This document shows positions 19,917 to 29,351 of a DNA stretch of 33,416 bases, in pieces. Made by a program: the position numbers and the translations under genes. Origin of the DNA: Desulfuromonadales bacterium (lineage in GTDB: Bacteria > Desulfobacterota > Desulfuromonadia > Desulfuromonadales > JAGXHI01); contig JAGXHI010000034.1 of the NCBI GenBank assembly GCA_024636295.1, forward strand, positions 1 to 33,416, in the 5' to 3' direction. The notes under the pieces were generated by a model, which did no database searches, was not told the DNA's origin, and worked only from the letters and a program-made list of their open reading frames with translations. The first letter of the stretch is position 1, and every line of letters starts with the position of its first letter.

Positions 19917-21080
19917 ATGGTGAACCTGAAGACGTTCCGTACTCCCGCCACCATCTGCTTCGGAGAAAACGCGGCCGCAGAGGCCGGGAGCACTTCAAAG
20001 CGCCTCGGTGGAACGAAAGCCCTGCTAGTGACGGACAAGATCCTTCGGGAATCGGGTGTTATAGGTCCCGTTCTGGAATCTCTCGTCGCATCGGGCCTGG
20101 AGCCCATTGTCTATGATGGGGTTAATTCCGAACCGACTCTTGAACATGTGGAAGAGGGCGTGAAATTGCTGAAGGATGAAAACTGCGACATCCTGATCGC
20201 CTGTGGTGGAGGCAGCCCCATCGATGCCGCCAAGGCGATCAGCGCCATGGCGACTCACCCGGGCAAGATCGAAGACTACATGGGTCTCGGCAAACTCACC
20301 AACCCCTGCATTCCAGTTATTGCCATACCGACGACGGCCGGAACCGGCAGCGAGGCCACCCAGTTCACCATCATCACGGATACGGCCCGTGATGTGAAAA
20401 TGCTGATCGGGAGTCCGGAACTCATGCCCAGAGCGGCCATTGTGGATCCGCTCCTCACCATCAATGCGCCACGCGGAATCACCGCCGGGACCGGACTCGA
20501 TGCGCTCACTCACGCCGTCGAGGCCTACGTCTCCGTAAAGGCGCAGCCCATGAGCGATCTCCTGGCGCTTTCGGCGATCCGCCTGATCAGTAAATACCTG
20601 CCCCAGGCATGGGCGAATCCCTCGAACAGGGAAGCGAGATCCAAAACGATGCTTGGCGCACTGCAGGCGGGAATGGCGTTCAGCAATGCGTCCGTGGCCC
20701 TCGTCCACGGGATGTCCCGCCCAATCGGGGCCAATTTCCACATTCCTCACGGAGTCTCCAACGCAGCGCTCCTGGGCGTCGTCTCGGAGTTCTCCATCCT
20801 GGGAGCGCCGGCACGATACGCTGATATTGCCGAGGCTATGGGTGTCAGGGTTGAGGGTCTCTCGACCATGGCGGCTGCGCACGCCGGAGTCGAGGAAATA
20901 AAGCGCCTTATTGCGAACTTGAAAATTCCGACCCTCTTGGGCCTGGGAATCCGGAAAGAGGATCTTGAGTCGCTGGCGCAGAAAATGGCCGGGGATGCCA
21001 TTGCCAGCGGCAGTCCGGGGAACAACCCGCGCATCGCGAGCAAAGAGGAAATCGTGGAGCTTTATTACGCCGCTTTGTGA
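19917..21080 (+). CDS. Iron-containing (type III) alcohol dehydrogenase
   Basis: A 387-residue NAD(P)-dependent alcohol or aldehyde oxidoreductase of the group III family. Seen are the cofactor motif ACGGGSPIDAAK (about 94-105), PTTAGTGSEAT and the metal-binding segments TGLDALTHAVEAY and VHGMSRPIGANFHIPHG, with the usual Asp and His ligands. Length is normal. I chose the ATG at 19917 because AAAGGGG lies about 9 bases upstream; a TTG at 19893 is in frame but has no signal. It stands alone between its own promoter and a terminator. Substrate cannot be told from sequence. Confidence 0.92.
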   Translation: MVNLKTFRTPATICFGENAAAEAGSTSKRLGGTKALLVTDKILRESGVIGPVLESLVASGLEPIVYDGVNSEPTLEHVEEGVKLLKDENCDILIACGGGSPIDAAKAISAMATHPGKIEDYMGLGKLTNPCIPVIAIPTTAGTGSEATQFTIITDTARDVKMLIGSPELMPRAAIVDPLLTINAPRGITAGTGLDALTHAVEAYVSVKAQPMSDLLALSAIRLISKYLPQAWANPSNREARSKTMLGALQAGMAFSNASVALVHGMSRPIGANFHIPHGVSNAALLGVVSEFSILGAPARYADIAEAMGVRVEGLSTMAAAHAGVEEIKRLIANLKIPTLLGLGIRKEDLESLAQKMAGDAIASGSPGNNPRIASKEEIVELYYAAL

Positions 21081-21120
21081 GAATCACATCAGGATAAAGC
21101 CGCGACATAACCGGGGACTT

Positions 21121-21158
21121 AAACGTGTCCATCCGTATTTTTCGGATGGACACGTTTT
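21121..21158. terminator. Rho-independent terminator after the alcohol dehydrogenase gene
   Basis: AAACGTGTCCATCCG and CGGATGGACACGTTT are perfect 15-base arms around a T-rich loop, with A and T runs on both sides. It should stop transcription in both directions. Confidence 0.9.
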
Positions 21159-21497
21159 CATATCGACACTCAAGCGGCTCGGCGCCTTTTATGCGAAAAA
21201 TTTTGTCAGATTCTCTTTTCAGATATCAAAGGCTCCAAGTCCGAACCATTTCTCTGTTTTCATTGGTTTCGCCTGTTGACTTTTTTTTCACTTTAACTTC
21301 CGCCTGCCATGTGTCAATGACCCAGAAAGAAAATTCAAATGAGGGGGTGCAGGATCTCGGGATTTTCCCCGATCTCTCTGGATATGCGGATTCAATATGC
21401 GAACAGGGAAAACTCACGGCCGGAACGGGATGCATGGAATTATCGTTTCTGATATAGTGAATTCCGAGCACAACAAATCTCTGCAAACGGAGTTTCA
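21159..21497 (+). other. Non-coding gap before the TPR gene
   Basis: This stretch of about 340 bases between the terminator and the TPR gene shows no convincing gene. A -10-like TATAGT occurs at about 21454 with no clear -35, so the TPR promoter is probably here but cannot be placed with confidence. Short frames on either strand lack ribosome-binding sites. Confidence 0.4.
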
Positions 21498-22757
21498 ATG
21501 GAAGAGGAATTTGAATATCTGGACGAAGAACACGAACTCGAGTCCAGCCTCCAGCTGGCCCAGACCGCCCTGGATCAGGGAAGGGATCAGATGGCCCTGG
21601 AGCTGGTCGAGGAATACCTCGAGTCCAACTCATTAAATATCGAGGCTTTGAACCTCTGTGCGGTGGCTGCATCCAATCTCGGTGATGATCTGAAATCCCT
21701 GGCCCTCTATGAAAAGGCCTTGCGCCTCGATCCCCGCAACGGAGGCATTCACCATAATTATGGCGTTCTCCTTCAGCAGCGAGGAGAACAGAAAAAAGCG
21801 ATGGAGCATTTCAAGCGGGCTCTTGAGCTGCAACCGGACTTTCCCGAAGCCTACATCAACATGGGCAATGTTCTGGATGAGACCGGTCGCTCCGAAGAAG
21901 CCCTGGATATGTATGATCAGGCTCTTCGGCGGATGCCTGAGGTTTCCGACGCCTATTACAACAAGGGATTTGCACTGAACCGCCTGGGGCGGTTCGCCGA
22001 GGCCCTGGAAAATTTCAAAAAAGCTCTGGAGAATTCACCGCGAGATGCCGCCGTTCTCAATGGAATCGGATATGCTCTCTCCGGGCTGGGCCGAAACGCG
22101 GAGGCGGTGGATTATTATGGGCGCGCCATCACTCTTCAGCCGGATACCGCCTCTTTTTTCTTCAATCGCGGTCTCTCCCTTTTTCGTTTGGGACGGGCAG
22201 AGGATGCTTTAAAGGACCTGGAGCATGCCATTAACCTGGATGACGAGTTTTTTGAGGCGTATATCGAAAAAGCCAATGTCCTTCTGGAAATCAATCGTCT
22301 GGGAGAAATTCTGCCTCTGCTGAGGAAGGCTGAGCGTCTTGAACCCGATAATCCCGAACCGTTCTTCTATCGCGGAATTGTGCTGGAGCGCCAGGGCGAC
22401 CTTTCTGGCGCCTTGAGCGCGTTGGAGGAAAGTCTGCGGCGAGATCCCGATTCCATATATTCTCTCAATAACAAAGGGAATCTTCTGATCGATCTGGGCC
22501 GTCTGGATGAGGCTCTAGCCTGTTTCGACGCCATACTGGCCCGTACCAGCCGTTATCCTCTCGCCCACTATAACCAGGCCTGCGCTCTTGCCAGAAAAGG
22601 AAAAGTGCGGGAAGCGGTTCGGGCGCTGATCAAAGCTTCGGCGCAGGATGAGAGTTTTCTGGACGATGCCCGCACCGATTCCGATTTCGACCCCATTCGT
22701 AAAAATCCCTCTTTCGCACGTCTTTTCAAAGGGAGCAAGTCGGACAAATCCCGATGA
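21498..22757 (+). CDS. Tetratricopeptide repeat protein
   Basis: A 419-residue soluble protein composed of about ten TPR units from residue 20 to 370, each with the W/L-G-Y-A-P type spacing (for example ALDMYDQALRRMPEVSDAYY and NKGFALNRLGRFAEALENFK). A C-terminal cap has DDARTDSDFDPIRKNPSF, common at the end of such proteins. No signal peptide or catalytic domain is seen. It probably acts as a scaffold for protein contacts. CGGAG lies 6-7 bases before the ATG. Its stop overlaps the start of the broken copA-like gene. Confidence 0.88.
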   Translation: MEEEFEYLDEEHELESSLQLAQTALDQGRDQMALELVEEYLESNSLNIEALNLCAVAASNLGDDLKSLALYEKALRLDPRNGGIHHNYGVLLQQRGEQKKAMEHFKRALELQPDFPEAYINMGNVLDETGRSEEALDMYDQALRRMPEVSDAYYNKGFALNRLGRFAEALENFKKALENSPRDAAVLNGIGYALSGLGRNAEAVDYYGRAITLQPDTASFFFNRGLSLFRLGRAEDALKDLEHAINLDDEFFEAYIEKANVLLEINRLGEILPLLRKAERLEPDNPEPFFYRGIVLERQGDLSGALSALEESLRRDPDSIYSLNNKGNLLIDLGRLDEALACFDAILARTSRYPLAHYNQACALARKGKVREAVRALIKASAQDESFLDDARTDSDFDPIRKNPSFARLFKGSKSDKSR

Positions 22758-23441
22758 ATTCCGCCGAACACAAAACCAGGCCCGGTCATCTCTCTCTCCC
22801 GGTTCATGGAATGAGCTGTGGAAAGTGCGTGCGCAAGGTCACGGAGGCGCTCGAAGGCGTCGAAGGCGTTATCTCAGAGCGCGACGAGGCGCGACGGGAG
22901 CTGAACTGGCTGATCTTCGCTGCGATCTTCACAGCTCCCATCATGCCTCTGATGTGGCTGATGCCTTTTGGAGAAGCCACCGTCTATGTCAATGCGGCAC
23001 TGGCCACTCTCGTTCAATTCACCGCCGGACTCACTTTCTACCGCGGCGCCTGGAAATCACTGAAAAACAGATCGGCCAACATGGATGTGCTGGTCGCCCT
23101 CGGGATCACGGCCGCCTACGGATATTCAGTTCTGGCGGCTTTTCGAATTTCAGGCATCTCGGGACATGTTTTTTTCGAAACGAGTGCGATGCTCATCACC
23201 TTCATCCGTTTCGGAAAATGGCTGGAGGCACGTGCCAAGGGAAAAGCGGGGGAGGCTTTGCGCAGACTGCTCCACCTGCAGCCTGACCTTGCCGTGGGGG
23301 ATACCCATTGCAGCCGGAGTCCTTTATCCGGCATTTGGAATCGCCCTGCGCCCGGAGATTGCCGGCCTCGCCATGGCCCTCTCCAGCGTATCGGTGGTAA
23401 GCAACAGCCTGCTGCTGAAGCGGTATGGGAAAAAGCTGTAG
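22754..23441 (+). pseudogene. copA: Internally deleted copper-type P1B ATPase
   Basis: The N-terminus is a heavy-metal-associated domain (GMSCGKCVRKVTEALEGVEG, about 19-38) that breaks off abruptly into EARRELNWLIFAAIFTAP. Transmembrane helices follow up to [21 protein letters not shown] second jump then removes the actuator, the CPC helix, the DKTGT phosphorylation site and the ATP domain. The sequence resumes, in another frame, as [20 protein letters not shown] and ends [11 protein letters not shown], the normal C-terminus. A functional CopA is over 700 residues. The gene is dead or the contig is wrongly joined here. Confidence 0.85.
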
Positions 23442-23501
23442 AAAAGCAGTTTTCACTTTCTCCTTGCACCTTGGGCCTCGAACCTCGTACCGGAATTCAA
23501 A

Positions 23502-23999
23502 ATGAACCTTGAACGTCGTACCATCATCGGAGTCATCGGCGCCGGGCGGGCGGGAGAACAGGCCCTCAGGGATGCCCGGGAAATCGGCCGGAGGATTGCC
23601 CGTGAGGGCGCGGTGCTGGTGTGCGGCGGGCTCGGGGGAGTCATGGAGGCGGCCTGCCGCGGGTGCCGGGAAGAAGAGGGGGAGACCATAGGTATTTTAC
23701 CTGGAGGGGATCCTGCGCAGGCGAACCCTCATATAACTTTCGCGATTCCGACCAATATGGGGCATGCCCGAAACATCATCATCGCTCATACGGCTGAGGT
23801 GCTGATTGCCGTTGAAGGGGAATACGGTACACTTTCCGAGATGGCGATCGGACTCAAACTCGGTCGCCCGGTCATAGCTCTGGGAAGCTGGCCGAAGATA
23901 GGAGGGGTAGTCTACGTCGACTCTCCGGAGGAAGCGGTAACGGCGGCTCTGGACCGGATAGGATGGAATGGTCGGCCTGCCCGAGGTGAACTGGAATGA
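23502..23999 (+). CDS. TIGR00725 family protein (LOG-like Rossmann fold)
   Basis: A 165-residue protein with IIGVIGAGRA, CGGLGGVMEAACRG (about 41-54), GILPGGDPAQA and GEYGTLSEMAIGLKLGRPVI. These belong to the lysine-decarboxylase-like/LOG superfamily, subfamily TIGR00725, near molybdenum-cofactor carrier proteins. It lacks the full PGGxGTxxE of cytokinin-activating LOG, so that activity is unlikely. It overlaps the following DHH gene as ATGA. The biochemical role of the subfamily is not settled. Confidence 0.82.
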   Translation: MNLERRTIIGVIGAGRAGEQALRDAREIGRRIAREGAVLVCGGLGGVMEAACRGCREEEGETIGILPGGDPAQANPHITFAIPTNMGHARNIIIAHTAEVLIAVEGEYGTLSEMAIGLKLGRPVIALGSWPKIGGVVYVDSPEEAVTAALDRIGWNGRPARGELE

Positions 24000-25033
24000 A
24001 TCTTGATTTGACGAATTCACGGGAGTTCTCGGAAAAATTTATTGAATGGATGCGGGGCAAGGGGCGCGTCCTGATCGTGGTGCATGATAATCCCGATCCT
24101 GATTCCCTGGCATCGGCCATGGCCCTGAAGCATCTTATCCTGAAAAAGACCGGGCAGGCAGTCACCATCGCTTTTGGAGGCATTATCGGCCGCGGGGAAA
24201 ACCGGGTGATGGTGAAGGAGCTGGAGATCGACGCGGTACCCATCGAAAATCTGGATCTCGATGTCTTCAACGTCGTCTGTATGGTGGATACCCAACCGAA
24301 TACCGGCAACAATTCCTTCCCCGCAGGGCGGGACGTCCATCTGGTGATCGATCATCACCCTGAACAGGAGGTTTGCAGAAGATGCCAGTGGGTGGATATC
24401 CGTGAGAACTACGGAGCCTCGGCGACCATTGTCTTCGAGTATCTCGTATCCCAGGGGGTCACCTTCGGAACGAAACTGGCCACCATTCTTTTCTACGCCA
24501 TCAAATCGGAGACGCAGGATCTGGGGCGGGAAGGCGGGCGTGCGGACCGGGACGCCTATATGTATCTTCTTCCCCTTTCCAACAATCGCATTCTCTTCCA
24601 TGTCACTCATCCCAAGGTCCCACGGGAATATTTCTTCTCCTATAACCGGGCGATAGAAAACTCCCGCACATACGGTGAAGTGCTCGTCTTCAACCTGTAC
24701 GAGATCGACAATCCCGATATCGTGGCGGAGATGGCCGATTTCCTTCTCCGTATGGAAGGCATCGAAGTCGTTCTGGGGATGGGTCAATACCAGGACAATG
24801 AAATTCTCTCCTTCCGTACACTTCGTGAAGACCTTTTCGCCGGACAGATCATGCGAAAGGTTGTCGATGGTCTGGGTACCGCCGGAGGACACGGCATGAC
24901 CGCTGGAGGGCAGATTCGCCCCATGAACGGCAATCAGTCGGTACAGCGGGAGCTTGAAACCACTCTCACCCGAAGGCTGTTTGAGGTCCTCGGCAAAAAA
25001 CCTGTCCGTGGGAAAAAGCTGATCAAATCCTGA
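23996..25033 (+). CDS. DHH-family phosphoesterase (NrnA-like)
   Basis: A 345-residue phosphodiesterase. DHH motifs are in order: HDNPDPDSLASA (about 28-39), a central VDTQP, the name-giving DHH in VIDHHPEQ, and the DHHA1 glycine-rich GTAGGHGMTAGGQI (about 300-313). Such enzymes degrade nanoRNA, pAp or cyclic dinucleotide products with Mn2+. Exact substrate is open. Coupled to the upstream gene by ATGA overlap. Confidence 0.87.
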   Translation: MNLDLTNSREFSEKFIEWMRGKGRVLIVVHDNPDPDSLASAMALKHLILKKTGQAVTIAFGGIIGRGENRVMVKELEIDAVPIENLDLDVFNVVCMVDTQPNTGNNSFPAGRDVHLVIDHHPEQEVCRRCQWVDIRENYGASATIVFEYLVSQGVTFGTKLATILFYAIKSETQDLGREGGRADRDAYMYLLPLSNNRILFHVTHPKVPREYFFSYNRAIENSRTYGEVLVFNLYEIDNPDIVAEMADFLLRMEGIEVVLGMGQYQDNEILSFRTLREDLFAGQIMRKVVDGLGTAGGHGMTAGGQIRPMNGNQSVQRELETTLTRRLFEVLGKKPVRGKKLIKS

Positions 25034-25058
25034 CGCACCAATCCTCCGCGCAGGCCCA

Positions 25059-25087
25059 TTGACAGGTGCCGTAAATCTGCGGTATAA
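25059..25087 (+). promoter_or_regulatory. Promoter of the amidase-rph-rdgB operon
   Basis: TTGACA (25059-25064) and GTATAA (25082-25087) are 17 bp apart, 28 bases before the amidase ATG. The -35 is perfect and the -10 moderate. Confidence 0.6.
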
Positions 25088-25114
25088 GTGGGCATTTTTA
25101 AATCGAGGAGTTAG

Positions 25115-26185
25115 ATGCCCCGTCTCCGTACGCTATTCTGTTTTTTTCTTCTATTTATTGCATCTCCTCTTGAAGCTTCGGTGGAGATCGCCCTCAAGGG
25201 GCAATCTCCGGTTGTCATCGATGAAATATACCTGCGCGAAGGCGTCTCCTACCTGCCTGCGGACGATGCACTCGAAGCTATCAACCTCCAGGGTGACTGG
25301 GATTCGGTGGAGCATGTCTACCGGATCAAAACTCCGCGGGGGACTGCAGTGATTTCCCCCGGAAGCCGCTACCTGCGTCTCGGGGAGCGGTTTGTCCCCC
25401 TGGAGCATCCGCCCCGCTTCCTTGACGGACGCTTGCGCGTGGCGGAAGATCTGATCTCCCGCCATCTGCCATCTCTTTTGCGACTGCCCGTTTATTACCG
25501 CAACCTGAATCCGACCACCGTATCGACTCAGGGCGAAGAGAGCTCTCTCGATCGCCTTTTTGCCTTTCTTTTACGAAAAAAGAAGCCCGCGGATAACGGG
25601 TCTTCCCTGCGGGGAGTGGCGATTGATCCGGGACATGGCGGGCAGCAGGACCCCGGAGCGATCGGTCCCGGAGGCATTAAGGAGAAAGATGCGGCCCTGG
25701 AGGTTTCAATCAAACTGCAGAAGCAGTTGAAGATGAGGCTGGGCATCCCGGTTTTCATAAGCCGGGACGGAGACTACGCCCTGGACCGGGAGCAGCGTCT
25801 GAAGCCCGCCACCCATCCTGAAGCGGATGCTCTGATCCTGCTTCATGCCCAGGCGTCCTTCCGGGAGGAGCCTCGTGGAGTGACCCTGTTCATCCGTCCT
25901 TTCGAGGAGAATCCGGAGGAGGGAGACAGGGACGAAAGCGTGCGGCTGGCAACCCACATTCGCGAGGCAATGGAAACTGCGGACCTGGAGGTGGACGGAA
26001 TCATTCAGGCTCCGCTTCTTCCCCTGGGCCGTGGTAATCTTCCCACCGTCCTTATCGAAATGGGATATCTGACCAATACGGAAGATCGGCAGATGCTTCA
26101 GAACCCGGAGGAGCAGCAGAAGCTTGCTGAAGCGATTTTCGAAGGACTGGAGACGTTTGCCGAAAGACAGGAGAAAACCCAGTGA
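25115..26185 (+). CDS. N-acetylmuramoyl-L-alanine amidase (Amidase_3), periplasmic
   Basis: A 356-residue enzyme that cleaves the bond between N-acetylmuramic acid and the stem peptide. A signal peptide (1-21, ending PLEA) is followed by a regulatory N-terminal domain of about 130 residues. The zinc amidase domain has [16 protein letters not shown] (His ligand), [10 protein letters not shown] (Glu ligand), LILLHAQAS (His ligand; usually S-I-H-A-N-A) and [10 protein letters not shown] (catalytic Glu). GAGGAG lies 7 bases before the ATG. Overlap with rph by GTGA shows an operon. Role in cell separation is inferred from the AmiC-like family. Confidence 0.9.
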   Translation: MPRLRTLFCFFLLFIASPLEASVEIALKGQSPVVIDEIYLREGVSYLPADDALEAINLQGDWDSVEHVYRIKTPRGTAVISPGSRYLRLGERFVPLEHPPRFLDGRLRVAEDLISRHLPSLLRLPVYYRNLNPTTVSTQGEESSLDRLFAFLLRKKKPADNGSSLRGVAIDPGHGGQQDPGAIGPGGIKEKDAALEVSIKLQKQLKMRLGIPVFISRDGDYALDREQRLKPATHPEADALILLHAQASFREEPRGVTLFIRPFEENPEEGDRDESVRLATHIREAMETADLEVDGIIQAPLLPLGRGNLPTVLIEMGYLTNTEDRQMLQNPEEQQKLAEAIFEGLETFAERQEKTQ

Positions 26186-26919
26186 ATGATGAAAATTTGA
26201 ATATAAGAGAGGACGGTCGGGGGCCGGAGGATCTGCGGCAGGTGGATTTCCAGAGAAGATTTACCCGGTATGCCGAGGGTTCGGTGCTGGTATCCTTCGG
26301 TCATACCCGTGTGTTATGCAACGCCTCCGTGGAAGATGGCGTGCCCCCTTTCCTGAGAGGCGAGGGCAGGGGATGGGTGACGGCGGAATATTCCATGCTT
26401 CCCCGAGCTACCCACACTCGCTCTCCTCGGGAAGCCGCCCGGGGTAAAATCGGGGGACGCACGCACGAAATCCAGAGACTGATCGGACGTTCGATGAGGG
26501 CGGTTATCGATCTGAAATCCCTTGGCGAAAGAACGGTTCTGATCGACTGCGACGTCCTGCAAGCCGACGGGGGAACCCGCACGGCCGCCATTACCGGGGC
26601 CTTTGTGGCGCTTGCGGACGCCGTCGGCGGGCTTCTGGAAAAAGGACTGCTGGCGGAAAGTCCGATTCGGGACAGTGTGGCTGCGGTCAGTGCGGGGATT
26701 CTGAAGGGACGACCGCTACTCGATCTGAATTACGAAGAGGATTTTCGGGCTGCGGTGGATATGAATTACGTCATCACCGGGGACGGACGGTTCGTGGAAA
26801 TCCAGGGAACCGCCGAAGAGGAGCCCTTCACGCTCCAGGAAATGGATGCTCTTCGCGATCTTGCCCTGAAAGGTTGCCGTGACCTGGCCCACCTGCAGAA
26901 AATCTGTCTGGAGAGGTGA
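26182..26919 (+). CDS. rph: Ribonuclease PH
   Basis: A 245-residue phosphorolytic 3' exoribonuclease that trims tRNA precursors and structured RNA. Characteristic segments are [40 protein letters not shown] and [20 protein letters not shown] (phosphate and RNA-binding side), and [20 protein letters not shown] near the end. Length is normal. The start is GTG, overlapping the amidase stop. Linked to rdgB by a GTGA overlap, an arrangement seen in many bacteria. Confidence 0.95.
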   Translation: MNDENLNIREDGRGPEDLRQVDFQRRFTRYAEGSVLVSFGHTRVLCNASVEDGVPPFLRGEGRGWVTAEYSMLPRATHTRSPREAARGKIGGRTHEIQRLIGRSMRAVIDLKSLGERTVLIDCDVLQADGGTRTAAITGAFVALADAVGGLLEKGLLAESPIRDSVAAVSAGILKGRPLLDLNYEEDFRAAVDMNYVITGDGRFVEIQGTAEEEPFTLQEMDALRDLALKGCRDLAHLQKICLER

Positions 26920-27512
26920 ATTTGGACCTTGTCGTCGCCACACGTAATCGCGGAAAGCTGGCGGAGATCCGGCGTTTGCTTGAGGGCAGCCGGATACGAA
27001 TCCGTGGAATGGAGGAATTCCCCGATTTGCCCGAAGTTGAGGAAGACGGTCTGACATTTGCCGAGAATGCCCGCAAGAAGGCGGAAATCGTCTCCCTGCA
27101 AACCGGGCTGCCGGCACTTGCAGATGATTCGGGCCTGACAGTAGAGGCGCTGGGAGGCCAACCTGGCGTTCGGTCCGCCCGGTATGCGGGAGACTCCGCA
27201 GGCGATGGGGAAAACAACAGAAAGCTCCTGGAGGAAATGAAAAATGTGCAGGGTCCCGGACGGCGTGGCGCCTTTGTATGCGCCATGGCTCTGTGTCTTC
27301 CGGGGGAGGAGTGCCGGATTTTCACGGGGCGACTGAACGGCTTTCTTCTCGAGGCGCCAAGGGGAGAGGGCGGATTCGGCTACGACCCCCTCTTTCTGGT
27401 CCCCGAATATGGAAAAACACTTGCGGAACTCTCACTGGACATCAAAAATCGTATCAGTCACCGGGGGGAGGCGCTGCGCGGGGTTATGGAATTTCTCGAT
27501 ACCATGCGGTAG
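26916..27512 (+). CDS. rdgB: XTP/dITP diphosphatase (RdgB/HAM1)
   Basis: A 198-residue house-cleaning NTPase that removes ITP, dITP and XTP. Typical motifs: [14 protein letters not shown] at the N-terminus, [49 protein letters not shown] and [11 protein letters not shown]. The start is GTG at 26916, overlapping the rph stop. The length and all substrate residues fit. Confidence 0.95.
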   Translation: MNLDLVVATRNRGKLAEIRRLLEGSRIRIRGMEEFPDLPEVEEDGLTFAENARKKAEIVSLQTGLPALADDSGLTVEALGGQPGVRSARYAGDSAGDGENNRKLLEEMKNVQGPGRRGAFVCAMALCLPGEECRIFTGRLNGFLLEAPRGEGGFGYDPLFLVPEYGKTLAELSLDIKNRISHRGEALRGVMEFLDTMR

Positions 27513-27665
27513 CGCCGATCAGAACAAATCCTCTTGAAAACAGCACGTTGAGAATGGGCCTTTTTTTCTTTGCTTTGTACAGTAACCGTTTCTATTTCCG
27601 TTCTTTCCTGGCCATTCGCCAGTCCAAGAGGACTCTGTATGAAAGCAGGAAATACGATTTCCAGG

Positions 27666-27696
27666 TTGACAGTTCGCCAGGACCTGCTTTTATTAA
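27666..27696 (+). promoter_or_regulatory. Candidate promoter of the Lpp-like gene
   Basis: TTGACA (27666-27671) and TATTAA (27691-27696), or TTATTA one base earlier, are spaced 18-19 bp, 35 bases before the start codon. A dedicated promoter fits an abundant lipoprotein. Confidence 0.5.
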
Positions 27697-27731
27697 AGGG
27701 AAGAACCTTACATCAAAGGAGGACAAGACGT

Positions 27732-28079
27732 ATGCGCAACCTAGTAATGTTTTGTGGAATCGGCCTCGTTATGATCCTGTTGGGCGGGTGCGCGGCCAAT
27801 CTCGAACCTTCGGATCGTGAAATTCTGAACCAGGCTCTCGAAGCGAGCCGCAATGCTGAACAGTCGGCGCAGAAGGCGGAGACGGCGGCCACTCGGGCGG
27901 AAGATGCCGCTGGCCGTGCAGAGCAGTCCGCACAGCGTGCCGATGACGCAGCCCGTAAGGCTGAAAATGCTGCAGGCCAGGCGACAACAGCTGCCGATCG
28001 CGCAGCTCAGAGCGCCACAAGTGCACAGAGAGAAAGCGAGCGCGCGACCCGGGCTTTTGAAGCGGGACAGCGGAAGTAA
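27732..28079 (+). CDS. Lpp/OprI-type alanine-zipper lipoprotein
   Basis: A 115-residue outer-membrane lipoprotein. Signal peptide and lipobox LLGGC (Cys21) are followed by about 85 residues of alanine-rich heptads (AEQSAQKAETAATRAEDAAG and on). They should form a trimeric coiled coil between outer membrane and peptidoglycan. AAAGGAGG lies 9 bases before the ATG; the longer upstream frame lacks signals. It ends RKF...EAGQRK, where a C-terminal Lys could be joined to peptidoglycan as in Lpp. Its neighbour is an L,D-transpeptidase gene, the enzyme type that makes this bond. Confidence 0.85.
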   Translation: MRNLVMFCGIGLVMILLGGCAANLEPSDREILNQALEASRNAEQSAQKAETAATRAEDAAGRAEQSAQRADDAARKAENAAGQATTAADRAAQSATSAQRESERATRAFEAGQRK

Positions 28080-28171
28080 GAAGAAACAACGCTCGGAGAG
28101 GATTGGTGGGAAGGCCGCGGGAGAGGGGAATGGTGCGGATGTTCCCGGCAGATTCTCATCCGATTGGAAAC

Positions 28172-28218
28172 AAATAAAAAGGGGAAGTCCAGTTCGTATG
28201 GATTTCCCTTTTTATTTT
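28172..28218. terminator. Bidirectional terminator between converging lpp-like and ldt genes
   Basis: AAATAAAAAGGGGAAGTCCA and TGGATTTCCCTTTTTATTT pair along nearly their whole length around a 7-base loop. A and T runs serve both strands. The TAA of the L,D-transpeptidase gene lies within the right arm. Confidence 0.85.
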
Positions 28219-29183
28219 GAACCCAGAGACGCCTCAATGGTTTTTGTTTTTTCCGAAATCCGGGAAACAGTTATCGGAATGCCTCTGGCTTCTTCAATCA
28301 CCATCTCCAGAACTTCAGGATCCAGCCATTCTTCTTTCCATCCCAGAGCTTTCGCCCGCAACAAGACTTCCTGCAGGGAATTTTGCACTTTTCCCAGAAT
28401 ATCGGGATGAATCTCCACCACCAACGCATCCACGGTTCGCCCCACTTTGACGGGTTGATAGACAATGCGTATCTCTGTTCCAACCACCACCTGATCGAAC
28501 AGTTCCCGAATGTCGTCCGGGTAAAGACGCAAACAGCCGTGGCTCACCCGGCGTCCCACACCGAAAGGCTTGTTGGTGCCGTGAATCCCGTATCCAGGCG
28601 CCGAAAAGCCGATCCAATAGTCACCCAGGGGATTTTCAGGCCCAGGCGGGACCGATGCAGGCAAAGAGGGATTCTCGCTACGAATAACGGGGGGAATCGT
28701 CCAGGACGGATTGCGAATCTTTTCAGTCACCACAAAGGAGCCTTCCGGCGTCTCCCATCCCTCCGAACCGATTCCGACCGGATAATGACGGATCCGCAGA
28801 ATATCTTCCTCTCGTCGAATGTGATACAACCGCAGTTCCGCAAGGTTTACCGTAAGCTCCGAAACGGCGCCCCCGGGCAGAATCGCAGCATATGGCAGCA
28901 GGATTTCCCGGCCCGGTTCGGGAAGCCATGGATCGACTTCCTTATTCGCGCGATTCAGGACGAGATATCCCAGTCCGGCCCGTCGTGCGAGATCGACCAG
29001 CGTCTCCTTTTTGCCGACAATATAGGGCAGGTTCCGACCGATGATCGGCTGCAGGGCCAATCCATCCTCCCGGACGATGGTTTCGGACCATGGCGTTGCG
29101 GCATGGGAAGTCTGCTGGAAAAGCAGCAGAAAGAGCATGGCCGTTAAAAGGATCGGGGAAATTGAAAGAGAAATTCTGCGCAT
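28212..29183 (-). CDS. L,D-transpeptidase (YkuD family)
   Basis: A 323-residue periplasmic enzyme that forms 3-3 peptidoglycan cross-links or attaches Lpp-like lipoproteins. The start at 29183 gives a clean signal peptide (PILLTAMLFLLLFQQTSHA). A LysM-like segment follows (YIVGKKETLVDLARRAGLGY), then the YkuD domain with the catalytic HGTNKPFGVGRRVSHGCLRL (His and Cys in SHGC). A C-terminal helical part completes it. A longer frame to 29279 exists but weakens the signal peptide. Its convergent neighbour is the alanine-zipper lipoprotein gene, a plausible substrate. Confidence 0.9.
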   Translation of the reverse strand: MRRISLSISPILLTAMLFLLLFQQTSHAATPWSETIVREDGLALQPIIGRNLPYIVGKKETLVDLARRAGLGYLVLNRANKEVDPWLPEPGREILLPYAAILPGGAVSELTVNLAELRLYHIRREEDILRIRHYPVGIGSEGWETPEGSFVVTEKIRNPSWTIPPVIRSENPSLPASVPPGPENPLGDYWIGFSAPGYGIHGTNKPFGVGRRVSHGCLRLYPDDIRELFDQVVVGTEIRIVYQPVKVGRTVDALVVEIHPDILGKVQNSLQEVLLRAKALGWKEEWLDPEVLEMVIEEARGIPITVSRISEKTKTIEASLGSK

Positions 29184-29351
29184 GCGAAAGACCTTTGTTA
29201 TGATTAGATGCGGTTTTTGCATTTCGTTTGCCGGTTTTTCCAGGTTAGAGCCGGCTTGTCGGGAGGATTTTATTTCCAACTGATTTATAATAATATAATG
29301 GCAGGTTAACAGATCTCTACATCATCCGTCACGCGGTACTTATTCTTGACT

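Noticed and set aside
23502..23999. Cytokinin-activating LOG enzyme
   Set aside because: The PGGxGTxxE motif is split and changed; it fits the TIGR00725 subfamily better.
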